Below, in pieces: positions 22,489 through 32,280 of a DNA stretch of 32,366 nt. The position numbers and the translations under genes were made by a program. The stretch covers positions 1-32,366 of the forward strand of contig JAULBX010027994.1 in assembly GCA_032358255.1 (NCBI GenBank), read 5' to 3'. Position 1 is the stretch's first letter. Every line of letters begins with the position of its first letter. The notes below the pieces were generated by a model. The model had not been told where the DNA came from. It saw nothing but the letters and a program-made list of their open reading frames with translations, and searched no databases. Source of the stretch: Heterotrichella gracilis (Eukaryota; Sar; Xanthophyceae; Tribonematales; Xanthonemataceae).

Positions 22489-25400
22489 TCAGGGAAGCGC
22501 ATTGAAGGTTTTCCTGAACACCTCAAGTGCCCCGTTCATCTCTGTCTCGGTGATGCACAGCGGTGGGGCCAGGCGGATGATGTTGCCGTGCGTTGGCTTG
22601 GTCTGCAGCACAGTTGAAAAAGTCTTTCAGATAGAACTGCACAGTGCTGTTCATGATGGTCATGTGAATGATTATCATTGTTGTCAAGTTTTAGTTCCAT
22701 TTGACAGTGGATTACCACAGCAGGGCTCATGCCATGAAGTGCAGGAGCTACAACCAACATACTTGGAGACGAGACCAACATCATGCAATTGTGCATAGCA
22801 TTACCAGCAGGCCATGGTCGCGAAGCTTCAAGCACACATCCCAGGCTGACACACTGTCGGTTTCGTTGATGACAACTGCACACAGCAGGCCACGCCCCCG
22901 CACTCCACCAATGTACTTGGATTGCATAGCTTCCAAGCCTTGGCGCAGCATCTGGCCCATGCGCACTGCATTGTCTGCCATGCGCTCCTCCTGGAGGACT
23001 TGCAGGGCCGCAATGGCAACTCGTGCAGCAATGGGGTTGCCGCCGTAAGTGCTGCCGTGCTGTCCTGGCTTGATGGTCAACATTACCTGCCACATACAAA
23101 GCACGAAGTGATGACGGGTATGTACATGCATAGAGCATGACGTGTCTAGGCAAGGCCTTGGACATTCAAAAGATAATGCAGAACCAGGGGGCAATAGCAA
23201 AAATTTCTGGCCCTGCGCAGGAGGCTATACTTTTATAGTGTTTTGACCCCATGGCGGATGGGCAATATTTTGGTGCTAAAAGTAATGTTCTTCTACCTAG
23301 AATCCTCCTGTATCAAGGAACAAGATATTGGAAGGGGGGGAAATGGGTTGAGGTCCCCTGGACAGAATAAAACGCCGTTTACATTTTTAGGGGTTGTTTG
23401 ATCAGCTTGGGCAATGCCATAAGCAACTGCAGGTGTAAAGCCTTGTTCACACCTATTAAAATGGTTGTACTGGTCCAACAAAGGGCATATGGATGATGCG
23501 GCATATGCATGCGTGGGTAGCTGATTACATTATTGATTAATTTAATATTGACTAAATAAATTCGTTTATTCTCTTTGAGCAACAAGTAAGAAACAAGCTA
23601 AAGAGGTCAAGCTTAAAAGAAGTTGGCATAGGGTGAAAACTATTTTTTCGTATAGCCCCCTGTCCTATGTATCCAAAACTCACTGCAGTTGCTTATGGCA
23701 CTACACAAGCTGATCAAAGAACCCCTAAAACAAGTGAAGGGCTATTAACTTTTTTCCACTCATTCTGTGCCCCCCCCCCCCCCCCTAAGCAAAGCTGCCA
23801 TTTTTTTATTTTTTTTTTTATACAGGAGGTTCCTAGGGACAAGGAACCCATTTCCGCACAAAGAACCTGCCTACGGTCAAATTTAATTTATTATTATTAT
23901 TAAACTACAGCCCCCTGGCAAAAAAGCAGGGTTTAATTTTGCCACATCCAAGTCGCCTGAATAATCACCATACCTCATCATCTGCCAGGACAGCTGACAC
24001 GGGGTACAGCCCGCCAGACAACGCCTTGCCCAAAATGAGGATGTCGGGCTTGATGCCGTCGTGATCTACTGCCAGCATCTTACCAGTGCGGCACAGGCCT
24101 GTCTGCACCTCATCTGCTATCAGCAGAGCGTTGTGCTTGTGCAGCAAGTCGTGTGCGCTGCGCATGTACCCATCATTGGGTATCACCACCCCAGCCTCGC
24201 CCTGCAGCCATACAGCCAGTGAGAAAAGGACCTCGTTGTTGCAGGTGTTGCCGTCATTGCTTTCAATTTTAAAACAGAAGCAAAAGTAAACGTGGCACGG
24301 CAGCATGATGAATGCCACCACTTGCCTGAATGGGCTCCACCATGTAGGCCACAATGTTGGGGTCTTCCTCAAGCTTGCGCTCAAGTGCCCCGATGTCGTT
24401 GTACGGGATGATCTCAAAGTTGGGCATGTAGGGCCCGAACCCTTTGTAGCTTGATGCATCAGAGCTGCTGCTCACTGCAGCCAGGGTCCGTCCCCAGAAG
24501 TTGTTCTCCGCAAACAGCACTTTCGCCTGGTTACTGGCGACCCCCTTCACGTCGTACCCCCACCGCCTGCAACCAACCCCGCCGCCGGTCTCAAGCATAC
24601 TCAGCACCAGGTGTCCTCGTAAACACAACATGCAACAGGACCACGCACTGGCAGAAGACTCATCCGCTTCAGTGAGAGCAAATGCTATCACACCGGGTGC
24701 CAGTACTCACAGCTAGACTGGGGTAGACCTCTGTACCTGGCCAGCTTGATAGCAGTTTCGCCTCCCTCCACACCAGTGTTCATAGGGAGAACCTTGTCAT
24801 AGCCCAGCAGGTTTGTGATATACTCCTCATACTCCCCCAGTACATCGTTGAAGAACGCGCGTGAAGTCAGGTGCAGCTTGCGGCTCTGTGAAATCAATGC
24901 CTCCACTATCTGCACAACGGGCAACAGACAGGTTCAGAATGTTGTTGTTTACCGAACACTGCCCGCTGCTGAATAACGTAGACTGCGAACCTTGGGGTGG
25001 CAATGGCCCTGGTTGACAGCTGAGTAAGCACTCAAAAAGTCGAAGTACTTCTTGCCATCAACATCCCACATGAACACCCCCTCTCCGCGCTCCAACACCA
25101 CAGGAATTGGCTCATAGTTATGTGCCCCGTGTCGTTCCTCTCGGTCGATGAACTGCACAGCACAAGGCTCTTCGCTAGGGGCATTGCAATGCATACTCAA
25201 AAGTGAAGGGGGGGGCACACTACTGGGCGAATGCATATGCATATACATTGCGGCATTTCACATGGCGAAACCAAGAAAATATTGCGGGCTTCACAAGTGT
25301 GTCGCCAAGTCAAAGGATAAGCAAGATTAGGTTGCAAGTGCTTGTCCCTCCTGAAGGCGAGGGCAGCGTTGTGTAGCATGCAGGTTTGCGAGCTCGAGCT

Positions 25401-25562
25401 CCAGCGGTGGGCGCACCACCACGCGACACATACCTTCTGCTGGCTGGCAGATAGTGCTTGTTCCTCAACAGCGGGGCTGCTGACGTGGCGAAGACTGTTC
25501 AGGAAAGGGCCTACCACACTCGTAGCGCGGGCTGTGGATCCCCGTGCGGCTGCCTGCATCAT
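22489..25562 (-). CDS. OAT: Ornithine delta-aminotransferase, mitochondrial
   Basis: PLP enzyme moving the delta-amino group of ornithine to 2-oxoglutarate, giving glutamate-5-semialdehyde; it links arginine catabolism to proline and glutamate. Exons: 25562-25434, 25152-24991, 24909-24737, 24566-24326, 24201-23974, 23086-22805, 22602-22489. They join to 1,329 nt, or 442 aa (human 439). The presequence starts [15 protein letters not shown], Arg-rich with no early acidic residue, typical of mitochondrial import. Signature blocks are [86 protein letters not shown] (PLP Asp265), [15 protein letters not shown] (Schiff-base Lys294), GSTYGGNP, and [12 protein letters not shown] near the end. The exon 4 donor is CAG|GCAAGT, a GC-AG intron confirmed by the joined PIQ-GEAGVV. 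The 887-bp intron 5 contains a foldback element. The gene is head-to-head with SQS. Confidence 0.96.
23296..23837. mobile_element. Foldback/MITE-like element in OAT intron 5
   Basis: Terminal inverted repeats of 17 nt: 23296-23312 against the reverse complement of 23821-23837 (two mismatches). A long inner inverted repeat follows: 23387-23433 against 23683-23728, sharing the blocks TTGATCAGCTTG and GCCATAAGCAACTGCAG. The arms enclose an A/T-rich centre of about 250 bp with no long frame. Homopolymer C and T runs (about 23770-23820) have diverged the right side. The structure fits a non-autonomous foldback DNA element. The outermost flanks show no obvious duplication. Confidence 0.65.
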
Positions 25563-26230
25563 CTTGCTGTATTGCAAAGGCGCAACAAGCTTGCAGAACC
25601 GCGTGTCGAAACCAAGGGTCGAACGGACAGGTTTTGTTGTCTCCGCTAGGCACACGGGTTAGCCAACTGGGCGTGTGCCGGTCTCACATGCATATGTGGG
25701 CGTCAACGAGAAGTGCGCCAAGCCGATGCTCTGAACGTCGGCACTGTTGGCTTCCCAGCATACAAACCCGGAAGGCAAGTGAACGGAAAACTGTATGTGT
25801 GTCTTGTTGCACCACTAACAGGACTCCGAGGTTCATCTCCAGCTCAGCCCCCTTCTTATGACTGTGCAAGTGCGTCACCCAGTCCTATCGATAATTTAAA
25901 ATAAAACTTTTATTACGGTTTTGCCATTTCTAAGTATAATGATTTTAAATACTTCAGCTGCGGCACCATGCACCTGCGACTGCCTCAACCAGCCCACAAA
26001 AGCTACCACGCACGGGAAAGACATAGCTTTTGCATATCTGAAGAGCTCGTGGATGCCCTGGATATGCCCTGTTCCTGTGTTGAAGCAGTGTTCTTCCTGT
26101 ATGTTTGTGGGTCGGTCGCGGGGTGCTGTCACCAGATCACATTGCTTCACGCTCATGCAGACAGGCCAGGTTGGAAGAAACCGGACGTGCGTTCCAACTA
26201 ATCGAGCGTGGTACATCCAGCAGAATAGCC
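25563..26230. promoter_or_regulatory. Head-to-head 5' region of OAT and SQS
   Basis: The 668 bp between two divergent start codons must hold both promoters and 5' UTRs unless a leader intron is present. No TATA box, initiator or shared motif can be assigned from one sequence. Short frames on both strands have no family support. Confidence 0.5.
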
Positions 26231-29200
26231 ATGTTGTCCAAGCTGAAGCAGATGTGTCAGCACCCGGACGAACTATGGCCCCTGGTATGCTCATGCCCTT
26301 CACTGCACCCAACGTGGCCCTTGCAGCACACTGCTCTGGACAAGGTTGATGGGTGTAAGTTATTTCCACCTGGGTTTCCTGTTTTAACCACCACCGTTGG
26401 TTGCAGTTGCAATTGTACCTTGCCTCTCAGAAAGCCAAGGCACTACCTGCAGAGGAGTCTCTGAGGTTCTGTTATGATATGCTCAACAAAGTGTCCAGAA
26501 GGTAAGGTTGTGCAAGTTGTGCGGATGCATCAACTGGGCGCCACGTGTTCTTGCCATGGATGAGCTCAATAGTGGTGTATGGAACAAGATCACTGCCCAT
26601 GCCGCTCACCCTTGGCACTGCGTGCAGCTTTGCTGTGGTCATACAGCAACTGACTCCTGAGCTTCGTGATGCTATCTGTGTCTTCTATCTGGTTTTGCGG
26701 GCACTGGACACAGTGGAGGATGACATGTCGATACCGGAGGCTGTGAAGATCCCTGCACTACACGAGTTTTACACGCACCTATCAGACAGGTTGGTATCTG
26801 ACTCTGGCTGACAGCTGTGTAGTGTGTGACCGCGGCAGCGCCAGGGTGGTCACTTGGTGTGCCTTCTTGCACAGGTCCTGGCGGTATGTGTGTGGTACCG
26901 GCAACTACAAGGTGCTGATGGAACAGTATGAGCACGTGGTGAACGTGTTCCTGCGCCTGAACCCCGACTACCAGCAAGTGATATCAGACATCACTCGGCG
27001 AATGGGAGATGGAATGGCGGAGTTCATACCCAAAGAGGTAGGCCACATAACTGTATGCTTGGAGTCCCCTTGTTGACCCGGAGCTAACCCCTAGCGTTGG
27101 TGCTGGCAGGTGACATCAGTGGCCGACTATGACAAATACTGCCACTACGTGGCTGGGCTTGTTGGCATTGGTTTGTCGCAGCTCTTTGCAGCATCCAAGC
27201 TGGAGTCAGAGGAGTTCATGCGCTACACAGAGCTAGCAAACCACATGGGCTTGTTTCTTCAGAAAACCAACATCATTCGGGATTACCTCGTGAGTATTTT
27301 CCAGAACGCAAGGGTACTTGGGATTCAGCTTGCACCCCTTTCAGGTTGTTACACTCATTCGTTGTGTAGGAGGACATCAATGAAGAGCCTGCACCTCGCA
27401 TGTTCTGGCCGCGTGAGATATGGGGCAGATATGCAACGAAATTGGAGGACTTCAAAGATCCAGCGCAATCTGGTGCAGCACTCGAATGCTTGAATGCTAT
27501 GGTATGCTGGCTGTAGATGTGTTTGTCACTGTCAGTAGGCAGGGGTGGTGCATGATGCTTGCCCATGCGCATCAATTTGTCGAAGTCAAAACAATAGTAA
27601 AGCTTTTTTTGCAGCATATTCACATCTCTTTTTTTTACTCTGCGGTTGCAGGTCACGAATGCCCTTGCTCATGTCCCCCACAGCTTGCGGTACATGGAAG
27701 CACTGAGGGACCCCAGCATATTCAATTTTTGTGCTATCCCGCAAGTAATGGCCATTGGAACGCTGTCCTTGTGCTACAACAACTACACCGTCTTCACAGG
27801 TAGGCTGGATGCATACTGCGCCACCATGATGCTGCTCTGCTTATCATTGGCACAGCAGGCACATGGCATGGTACCCAGCATGAAATAGCTTGCCTGTGAA
27901 CAAGTGTGCACACGGCACGCTTGCACATGCCATTCATGAAGACTTCCACCAGGCGGCGTATGGTTCTGTATTTACAAGTACTAGACATACCATGAACATT
28001 TATCAATGAAAATACAAACATGGTGGTGGGAATGGTGGGGGAACAACTGCAAATGCGTCATACGAAATAGAAGGTGATGAGCTGAACTTTGCTCTTATAT
28101 GCCCTGCTTACTGGTGTTCAAATTGGTCAGTCTCATGTTGGGTTCAAATGGCCAAATGGTCAGTCTCAAGTTGGTCAATCAAGTTTATTTTGCTAGGTGG
28201 AGTGTTTGCCTGGAGCGAAAATATATGCAAAAACATTTCCACCACTTTTGCACCACATGAAGTCCTGGTTTCTTCTGGACTGAAAATTGTATCTTTAAAA
28301 AGGTCCAAGCATGGGTTTGAAAACCCTAAAGATCCACTTTTTTTGCCTTTCGAAATTAACAAAACAGCTTAAAATGTTCGTACAGATGGTTGGTACGAAC
28401 CGTTCTTGCCGGTACGATATGCATCAGGTCAAAATTCTAGGAGGTGTTTAGGCGTGGTGGATTGATTGTCTGATTTGGGTTGGATTTGGGGGGAGGGGAT
28501 GAAGGGCGTCATCTTTTATTGGTGCTTGAATACTTTTTGGTATCGGCAACAAGGTCTCCAGCTATGGGATGCCTATCTCAACTTTTCCCAGCCGTCCGCC
28601 AATTTCATACCAGTTTGTCTATCGTAAATATTAGTGCTATTTTATTCCAAGATTGAGGTCCATTGGGTTAATGTGATCAATACTGCAGAGCCATGGTGGG
28701 CAATTTAGGGACCAAATTGCATTAATTCGGACAATCTGGTTACATCGGCAGAAAATTACATAATGCCATGTGATATGATCGTGCTTTATGTGATGTTGGG
28801 TAACTACTCTCTAGATGCCCAATGGAGCACCTTGCGAGGCTGCTGTTTTTGCTGGATTCTGTATACACAATTTCTAAAGAAAGCTTTTCAACACGCAGGT
28901 GTAGTGAAGATGCGTAGGGGTGAAGTGGCAAAATACATGGCAACTCTGCATGGCATGGAAGATGTCTATCAAGCAATGGCACATTTTGCAGCCAGAATTG
29001 TGAAAAAGGCTACTTTGGCTTCAAAGCAAGATCCTGCAGCAGCAAAAACTCTGCAGATGGCCCAAGGGATTGTCTCAACGTGTGAAGCAGCACTGGCAAA
29101 GGTATGACAACTTTGTGAATAGCAATGTGTGAGACTGTGGGCAGAGCCCATTGTGTGTTGCCAAAAAAGAAGTGTGAGTCAACTAATTATAATCAAAGGT

Positions 29201-29887
29201 GACAGTGACTTGGCTGAGCATGAGTTTGTACACAAGTCCTATATAACAACGTTGAATGTGATAAGTACACTACAGCCGGGTGGGCTCATCCATGGACTAC
29301 CAATATACCTCTCTATATGAGGGGATATGCATGGATATATATCTCCATATGCACCAAAGAGAACACGCAGTCAGAAGTTCAAAAAACAACCCTTCAACTC
29401 TACAGAAGCTTTTGCTGCCACGGTCTGGCTGGCTCAACTGTCCTCCATGCTCCCCCATGCACCATGCTCCCCTATGCTCAACTGTCTGCTATTTTTTTTT
29501 TTATAACTGTCTGCTATTTGTTGTATCCAAACAAACTACCTTACTTTATTTTTGCTTTTCATTCCCTATCCCTATCCATTATCTATTTGAGGTTCAGTGA
29601 CGGACAACTTCCCTCATACCTAAAATACTAACACACGTGATATGCACACGCAGGCCCGCGGCAGCCGTGCCAAGCAAGCAAACACATCCAGCAAGCAAAG
29701 CACATTGATGAGCGTGTCAAGCCGATTGGCGCTGCTTGTTGTGGCGTTGTGCTATTGCATGTACGCCTTCAACGCCGTCGGCATCTTTGGGCGCATGGGT
29801 GTCCATTCAGAGCAAAGTAGCTTGCATATGATGCTTGCATCAGTGGTCATGACAGGAACTGTGTACTTGCTAATCAATAGCAACTGA
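26231..29887 (+). CDS. SQS: Squalene synthase (farnesyl-diphosphate farnesyltransferase)
   Basis: Condenses two farnesyl diphosphates to presqualene diphosphate and reduces it with NADPH to squalene, the first committed step to sterols at the ER. Exons: 26231-26284, 26407-26501, 26628-26789, 26875-27037, 27110-27289, 27370-27501, 27652-27799, 28899-29101, 29654-29887. They join to 1,371 nt, or 456 aa, normal for the family. Motifs: [12 protein letters not shown]; first Asp-rich motif [10 protein letters not shown] (Asp77, Glu80, Asp81); [35 protein letters not shown] (Asp216, Glu219, Asp220), split by intron 5; and [22 protein letters not shown]-terminal hydrophobic segments at residues about 404-424 and 438-453 give the ER anchor. 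The start MLSKLKQ aligns with plant N termini (HPDELWPL). The long introns 7 (1,099 bp) and 8 (552 bp) hold A/T-rich filler, a duplicated GGTCAGTCTCA near 28130-28165, and the T-run duplication at 29480. Confidence 0.96.
29480..29519. repeat. 15-bp direct repeat flanking a T-rich insert (SQS intron 8)
   Basis: AACTGTCTGCTATTT occurs at 29480-29494 and 29505-29519, separated by 10 bp of T-rich sequence that continues the T-run of the first copy. This resembles a target-site duplication around nothing but a poly(A) tail in minus orientation, parallel to the insertion at 30244-30313. Local slippage duplication is the alternative. Confidence 0.55.
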
Positions 29888-30086
29888 TATTTTGTACCAA
29901 AGATTTGCCAACAATCTTACGGCTCTTTACTGTCACGCTGTTACGGTCATGTCGCGGATGGCATTCACGTTTGAGATGTGTTTGTCCGTCCAACCCAGTT
30001 GTACACCAAGCCACGCAGTGTTCATTTCATGGCGGCAAACATGAACCAAATAGCAAAATCGTATTCAGTGCCATCAATTGAACCAC

Positions 30087-30092
30087 AATAAA
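30087..30092 (+). terminator. AATAAA poly(A) signal of SQS
   Basis: AATAAA lies 200 nt after the SQS stop. A TGTAA, the signal commonly used in chlorophytes, also occurs at 30175-30179, so which one is used is open. Confidence 0.4.
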
Positions 30093-30190
30093 GGCTTTTG
30101 CAAGCCAGTGACTGCGACCAGTTGATAATTGATTCAATCCGAGTGTGAGTGCGTGGGGAACATTTTTGTGTTGTTGTAATGCACTTTACC

Positions 30191-30481
30191 TAGCTCCCTC
30201 CCTCCCAGCTACCAGCCTGGCTAGTGCCCCCTCAGCACCAGACCACCAAGCCTGATATTTTTTTAATTTTTTTTTCGCGACACCAAAGTTACAAGGGCAC
30301 CAAGCCTGATATTGTCATGGTCACCAATGCTGACAAGAGTGATCTGCACACTCGGACCACAAACGTGCCCCGTGCACGCCGCAAGGACCACCACATTCAT
30401 CTCCTGGAGGTCAAGTGCCCCAATAAATTTGGAATTCATCGCACTGTGCGCTGTGAGCTGCGTGCTCATGTAGTCTGCTAG
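30191..30481 (+). pseudogene. Degenerate LINE-like coding fragment interrupted by a retroposon stub
   Basis: An open frame contains TTKPDI, then the 38-bp insertion, then KPDIVMVTNADKSDLHTR, a basic stretch and HIHLLEVKCPN. The layout PDI-hydrophobic-V, spacer, then IHLLEVK resembles the region after the reverse transcriptase in algal retroelement polyproteins (PDILMV...IIEVGY type), but this is from memory and weak. Removing the insert and one duplication leaves a continuous frame across the junction, so the insertion came later. There is no start codon context and the flanks are not coding. Confidence 0.3.
30244..30313 (-). mobile_element. Extremely 5'-truncated retroposon copy B with 16-bp target-site duplication
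   Basis: CACCAAGCCTGATATT occurs perfectly at 30244-30259 and 30298-30313. Between them lie 38 bp (30260-30297). Read on the minus strand these are the last 22 or so bases of the retroposon family (CCCTTGTAACTTTGG, then a GTCGCG variant of the GCCGCG end) followed by an A-rich tail. Perfect duplications plus a poly(A) tail are the hallmark of target-primed reverse transcription, here aborted almost at once. Confidence 0.85.
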
Positions 30482-30495
30482 AAAACAGGCAACTG

Positions 30496-31158
30496 CATGC
30501 CTTAGCCATGGCATCTGCCTGGCTACTAGCTGGTGTGGCTGACTGTAATGTTCCCAGCATTCTCCGGCAATTTGCCAGCTAAACCCTGGCTACCACCAAG
30601 TCTCCAGGCCTGCATTGGCCAGCCTGTAGCCGGACAAATCCTGGCTACACACGCATTAGCCACTGGCTACAGTAATTCCCGGCTGGATAAATTTTTGATT
30701 TGCCAGACCTTTTCCAGATGTAGCCGGCTAAATTCTGGCAAATACATGGCAAAACCCTGGCAACCACCACGGCAGGAACCTGCATTGGCCAACCTTTGGC
30801 CGGATAAACCCTGGCAAAACATGCATTCGCCGGCTGGCTACAGCATTTGCCGAGTTTTAGTTGTTGCATTCTCCAGGGTTTTTCCAGGTGTAGTCAGCCA
30901 AATCCTGGCAAACATGTGGCTAAACCCTGACTACCTCCAAGCCTCCAAAACACCCCAGCCCAGCACTGGCCAGCCTCTAGCCGGCTAAATGCTGGCCAAA
31001 CCAGTTTCCCAGCGGCTAAAAAATGGCTACTTCTTGGCCAAAGGTGTGGCAAAGGAGGCGTGTTTAGCCAGGTTGTAGCCACCAGTTGCCACTGTGTAGC
31101 CACGCACTGTTCCCATAGTGTTTTGCATGCCACGCATGCTGGCATAGGCTAAGGCATG
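30496..31158. repeat. Diverged tandem repeat, period about 170 bp, bounded by inverted ends
   Basis: Repeat starts are seen at 30578, 30749 and 30919 (GCTAAACCCTGG / GCAAAACCCTGG / GCTAAACCCTGA), giving periods of 171 and 170 bp. Each unit carries GGCCAGCCT-like, TAGCCGG(A/C)(C/T)AAA.CCTGGC and CTACAG blocks. A partial unit lies upstream (GCATTCTCCGG at 30558, compare 30868) and a shorter, more diverged one after 31050. The array lies between CATGCCTTAGCC (30496-30507) and its exact reverse complement (31147-31158). No coding frame is convincing. Confidence 0.65.
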
Positions 31159-31235
31159 TGCTTAACCGGCCGTTCTGGCTGGTCGGTGCCCTGGTGCGAG
31201 TCAGTGGCCCCTGAACTCCGCCTTAGTGCGTCCCC

Positions 31236-31253
31236 TTTCTTTCTTTCTTTCTT
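31236..31253. repeat. (TTTC)n microsatellite
   Basis: About four and a half copies of TTTC in a row, in the repeat-rich tract. The surrounding 31159-31611 shows no gene or other recognisable element. Confidence 0.8.
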
Positions 31254-31611
31254 CTAGCTCCCTCCTAATACCCTGCATCCCTTCTAGTAGACAAAAAAAA
31301 TGCCCTCATCGCGGGAGCAAAAGTGCTGCTGACAGCCAGGCCGCCATGAAGGGCTGGTTTTCTCATTGTACCCTCATCATGGGAGGGCCTCATGATACCC
31401 CAGCTGTCAGCGGCTGATCTAGAGTTAGCAAGATGCGCCTGTTGTCCATTTTCCCCTGCGGCCAGCGAAGATGCGTATTGTATTGTATGGTCAAGTTTAG
31501 GATAAAAGGAGGACTGGAGTGATCATGGCGGATCTATAGCTTTACAGGAATATATGAAATACACCGTATGTAACTTCAGCAAAGACCTAATTAACCCATG
31601 TTGATCTGACA

Positions 31612-31723
31612 TTTTTTTTTTTTTTCGCGGCGCCAAAGTAACAAGGGCACAGGCCAAGCCGGGAAACACACGAAACTTGGAGAATAGAACCCCAAGCTAC
31701 AAAAAATCTTGGTCAGGAGCCAG
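31612..31723 (-). mobile_element. 5'-truncated retroposon copy C, minus orientation
   Basis: Fourteen T (31612-31625) are followed by CGCGGCGCCAAAGTAACAAG, AGGCCAAGCCGGGAAACACA, and further on AAAAAATCTTGGTCAGGAGC. On the minus strand this is the same 3' end as copy A with a longer poly(A) tail. Relative to A it lacks a dozen or so bases (the GCAAGGCAC block) and has diverged in the middle. The left flank CATGTTGATCTGACA has only a weak counterpart near 31940, so the 5' limit is uncertain. Confidence 0.75.
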
Positions 31724-32167
31724 GGGCTCGGATGGCCACAAAGTGGCGGGATGGAACACCCTAGGTGCTCGAATAGATAGCACAGAACGGCAGCTATCAG
31801 TGGCGGGGCAGAGCCCATGTGAAAAGCCGACCCAAAGAGGGGGCCTCAAAGTCACGAAAGGTCAAGGCAATTCTAACCCACCAACCAGCCCATGCCAACA
31901 GAGCACATGCAAGCCAACATGCAAGTCCCGAAAAAGCCGTCATCAAGATCTGATAATTCATCCAGGCAATGGACACCAGAAAAAAAAAGCAAAAAACAAT
32001 TCATTCTGTGATTCCCCAAGTTCTAAAAGGCCCCTCCCTCGCCTGCCCTTTCCCCATGCACCTGGGCCTGCCACCTCCCGCCGCCATCCCACCGCATGCA
32101 CGCGCGCTGTGTGCGGCCATCCACACGCCCCTAGGGTCCTCCAGGGCCACACAGGGGACGCTCTTTG
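31724..32167. other. Non-coding tract between retroposon copies C and D
   Basis: No coding exon or RNA gene seen. The first part may still belong to copy C if that copy is longer than its match to copy A. The rest is unassigned, with an A-run near 31980. Confidence 0.3.
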
Positions 32168-32278
32168 TTTTTTTTTTTTTTTTTTTTTGCGGCGCCAGAT
32201 TTACAAGGGCACCCGGGGCAAGGCACAGGCCAAGCCGGGAAACACACGAAACAAAAGAGGAGAATTTTGCCCGGGGCC
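32168..32278 (-). mobile_element. 5'-truncated retroposon copy D, minus orientation
   Basis: Twenty-one T (32168-32188) are followed by GCGGCGCCAGATTTACAAGG, GGCAAGGCACAGGCCAAGCC, a GGGAAACACACGAAAC block, and an end in AGAATTTTGCCCGGGGCCA. This matches copy A up to the GGCCCGGGGC block and then stops, so it is truncated there. CAGGGGACG is found on both sides (about 32154 and 32285), a possible but imperfect target-site duplication. The sequence right after it encodes a LINE endonuclease motif. Confidence 0.75.
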
Positions 32279-32280
32279 AA

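Noticed and set aside
25896..26369. 157-codon minus-strand frame between OAT and SQS
   Set aside because: It overlaps the SQS first exon antisense and has no recognisable motif.
28144..28372. Overlapping frames on both strands in SQS intron 7 as a small gene
   Set aside because: Neither strand shows a family motif; both lie inside a single intron with exact flanking phase.
30578..31050. CRISPR-like array
   Set aside because: Units are about 170 bp, imperfect throughout, with no constant short repeat or unique spacers, and the genome is eukaryotic.
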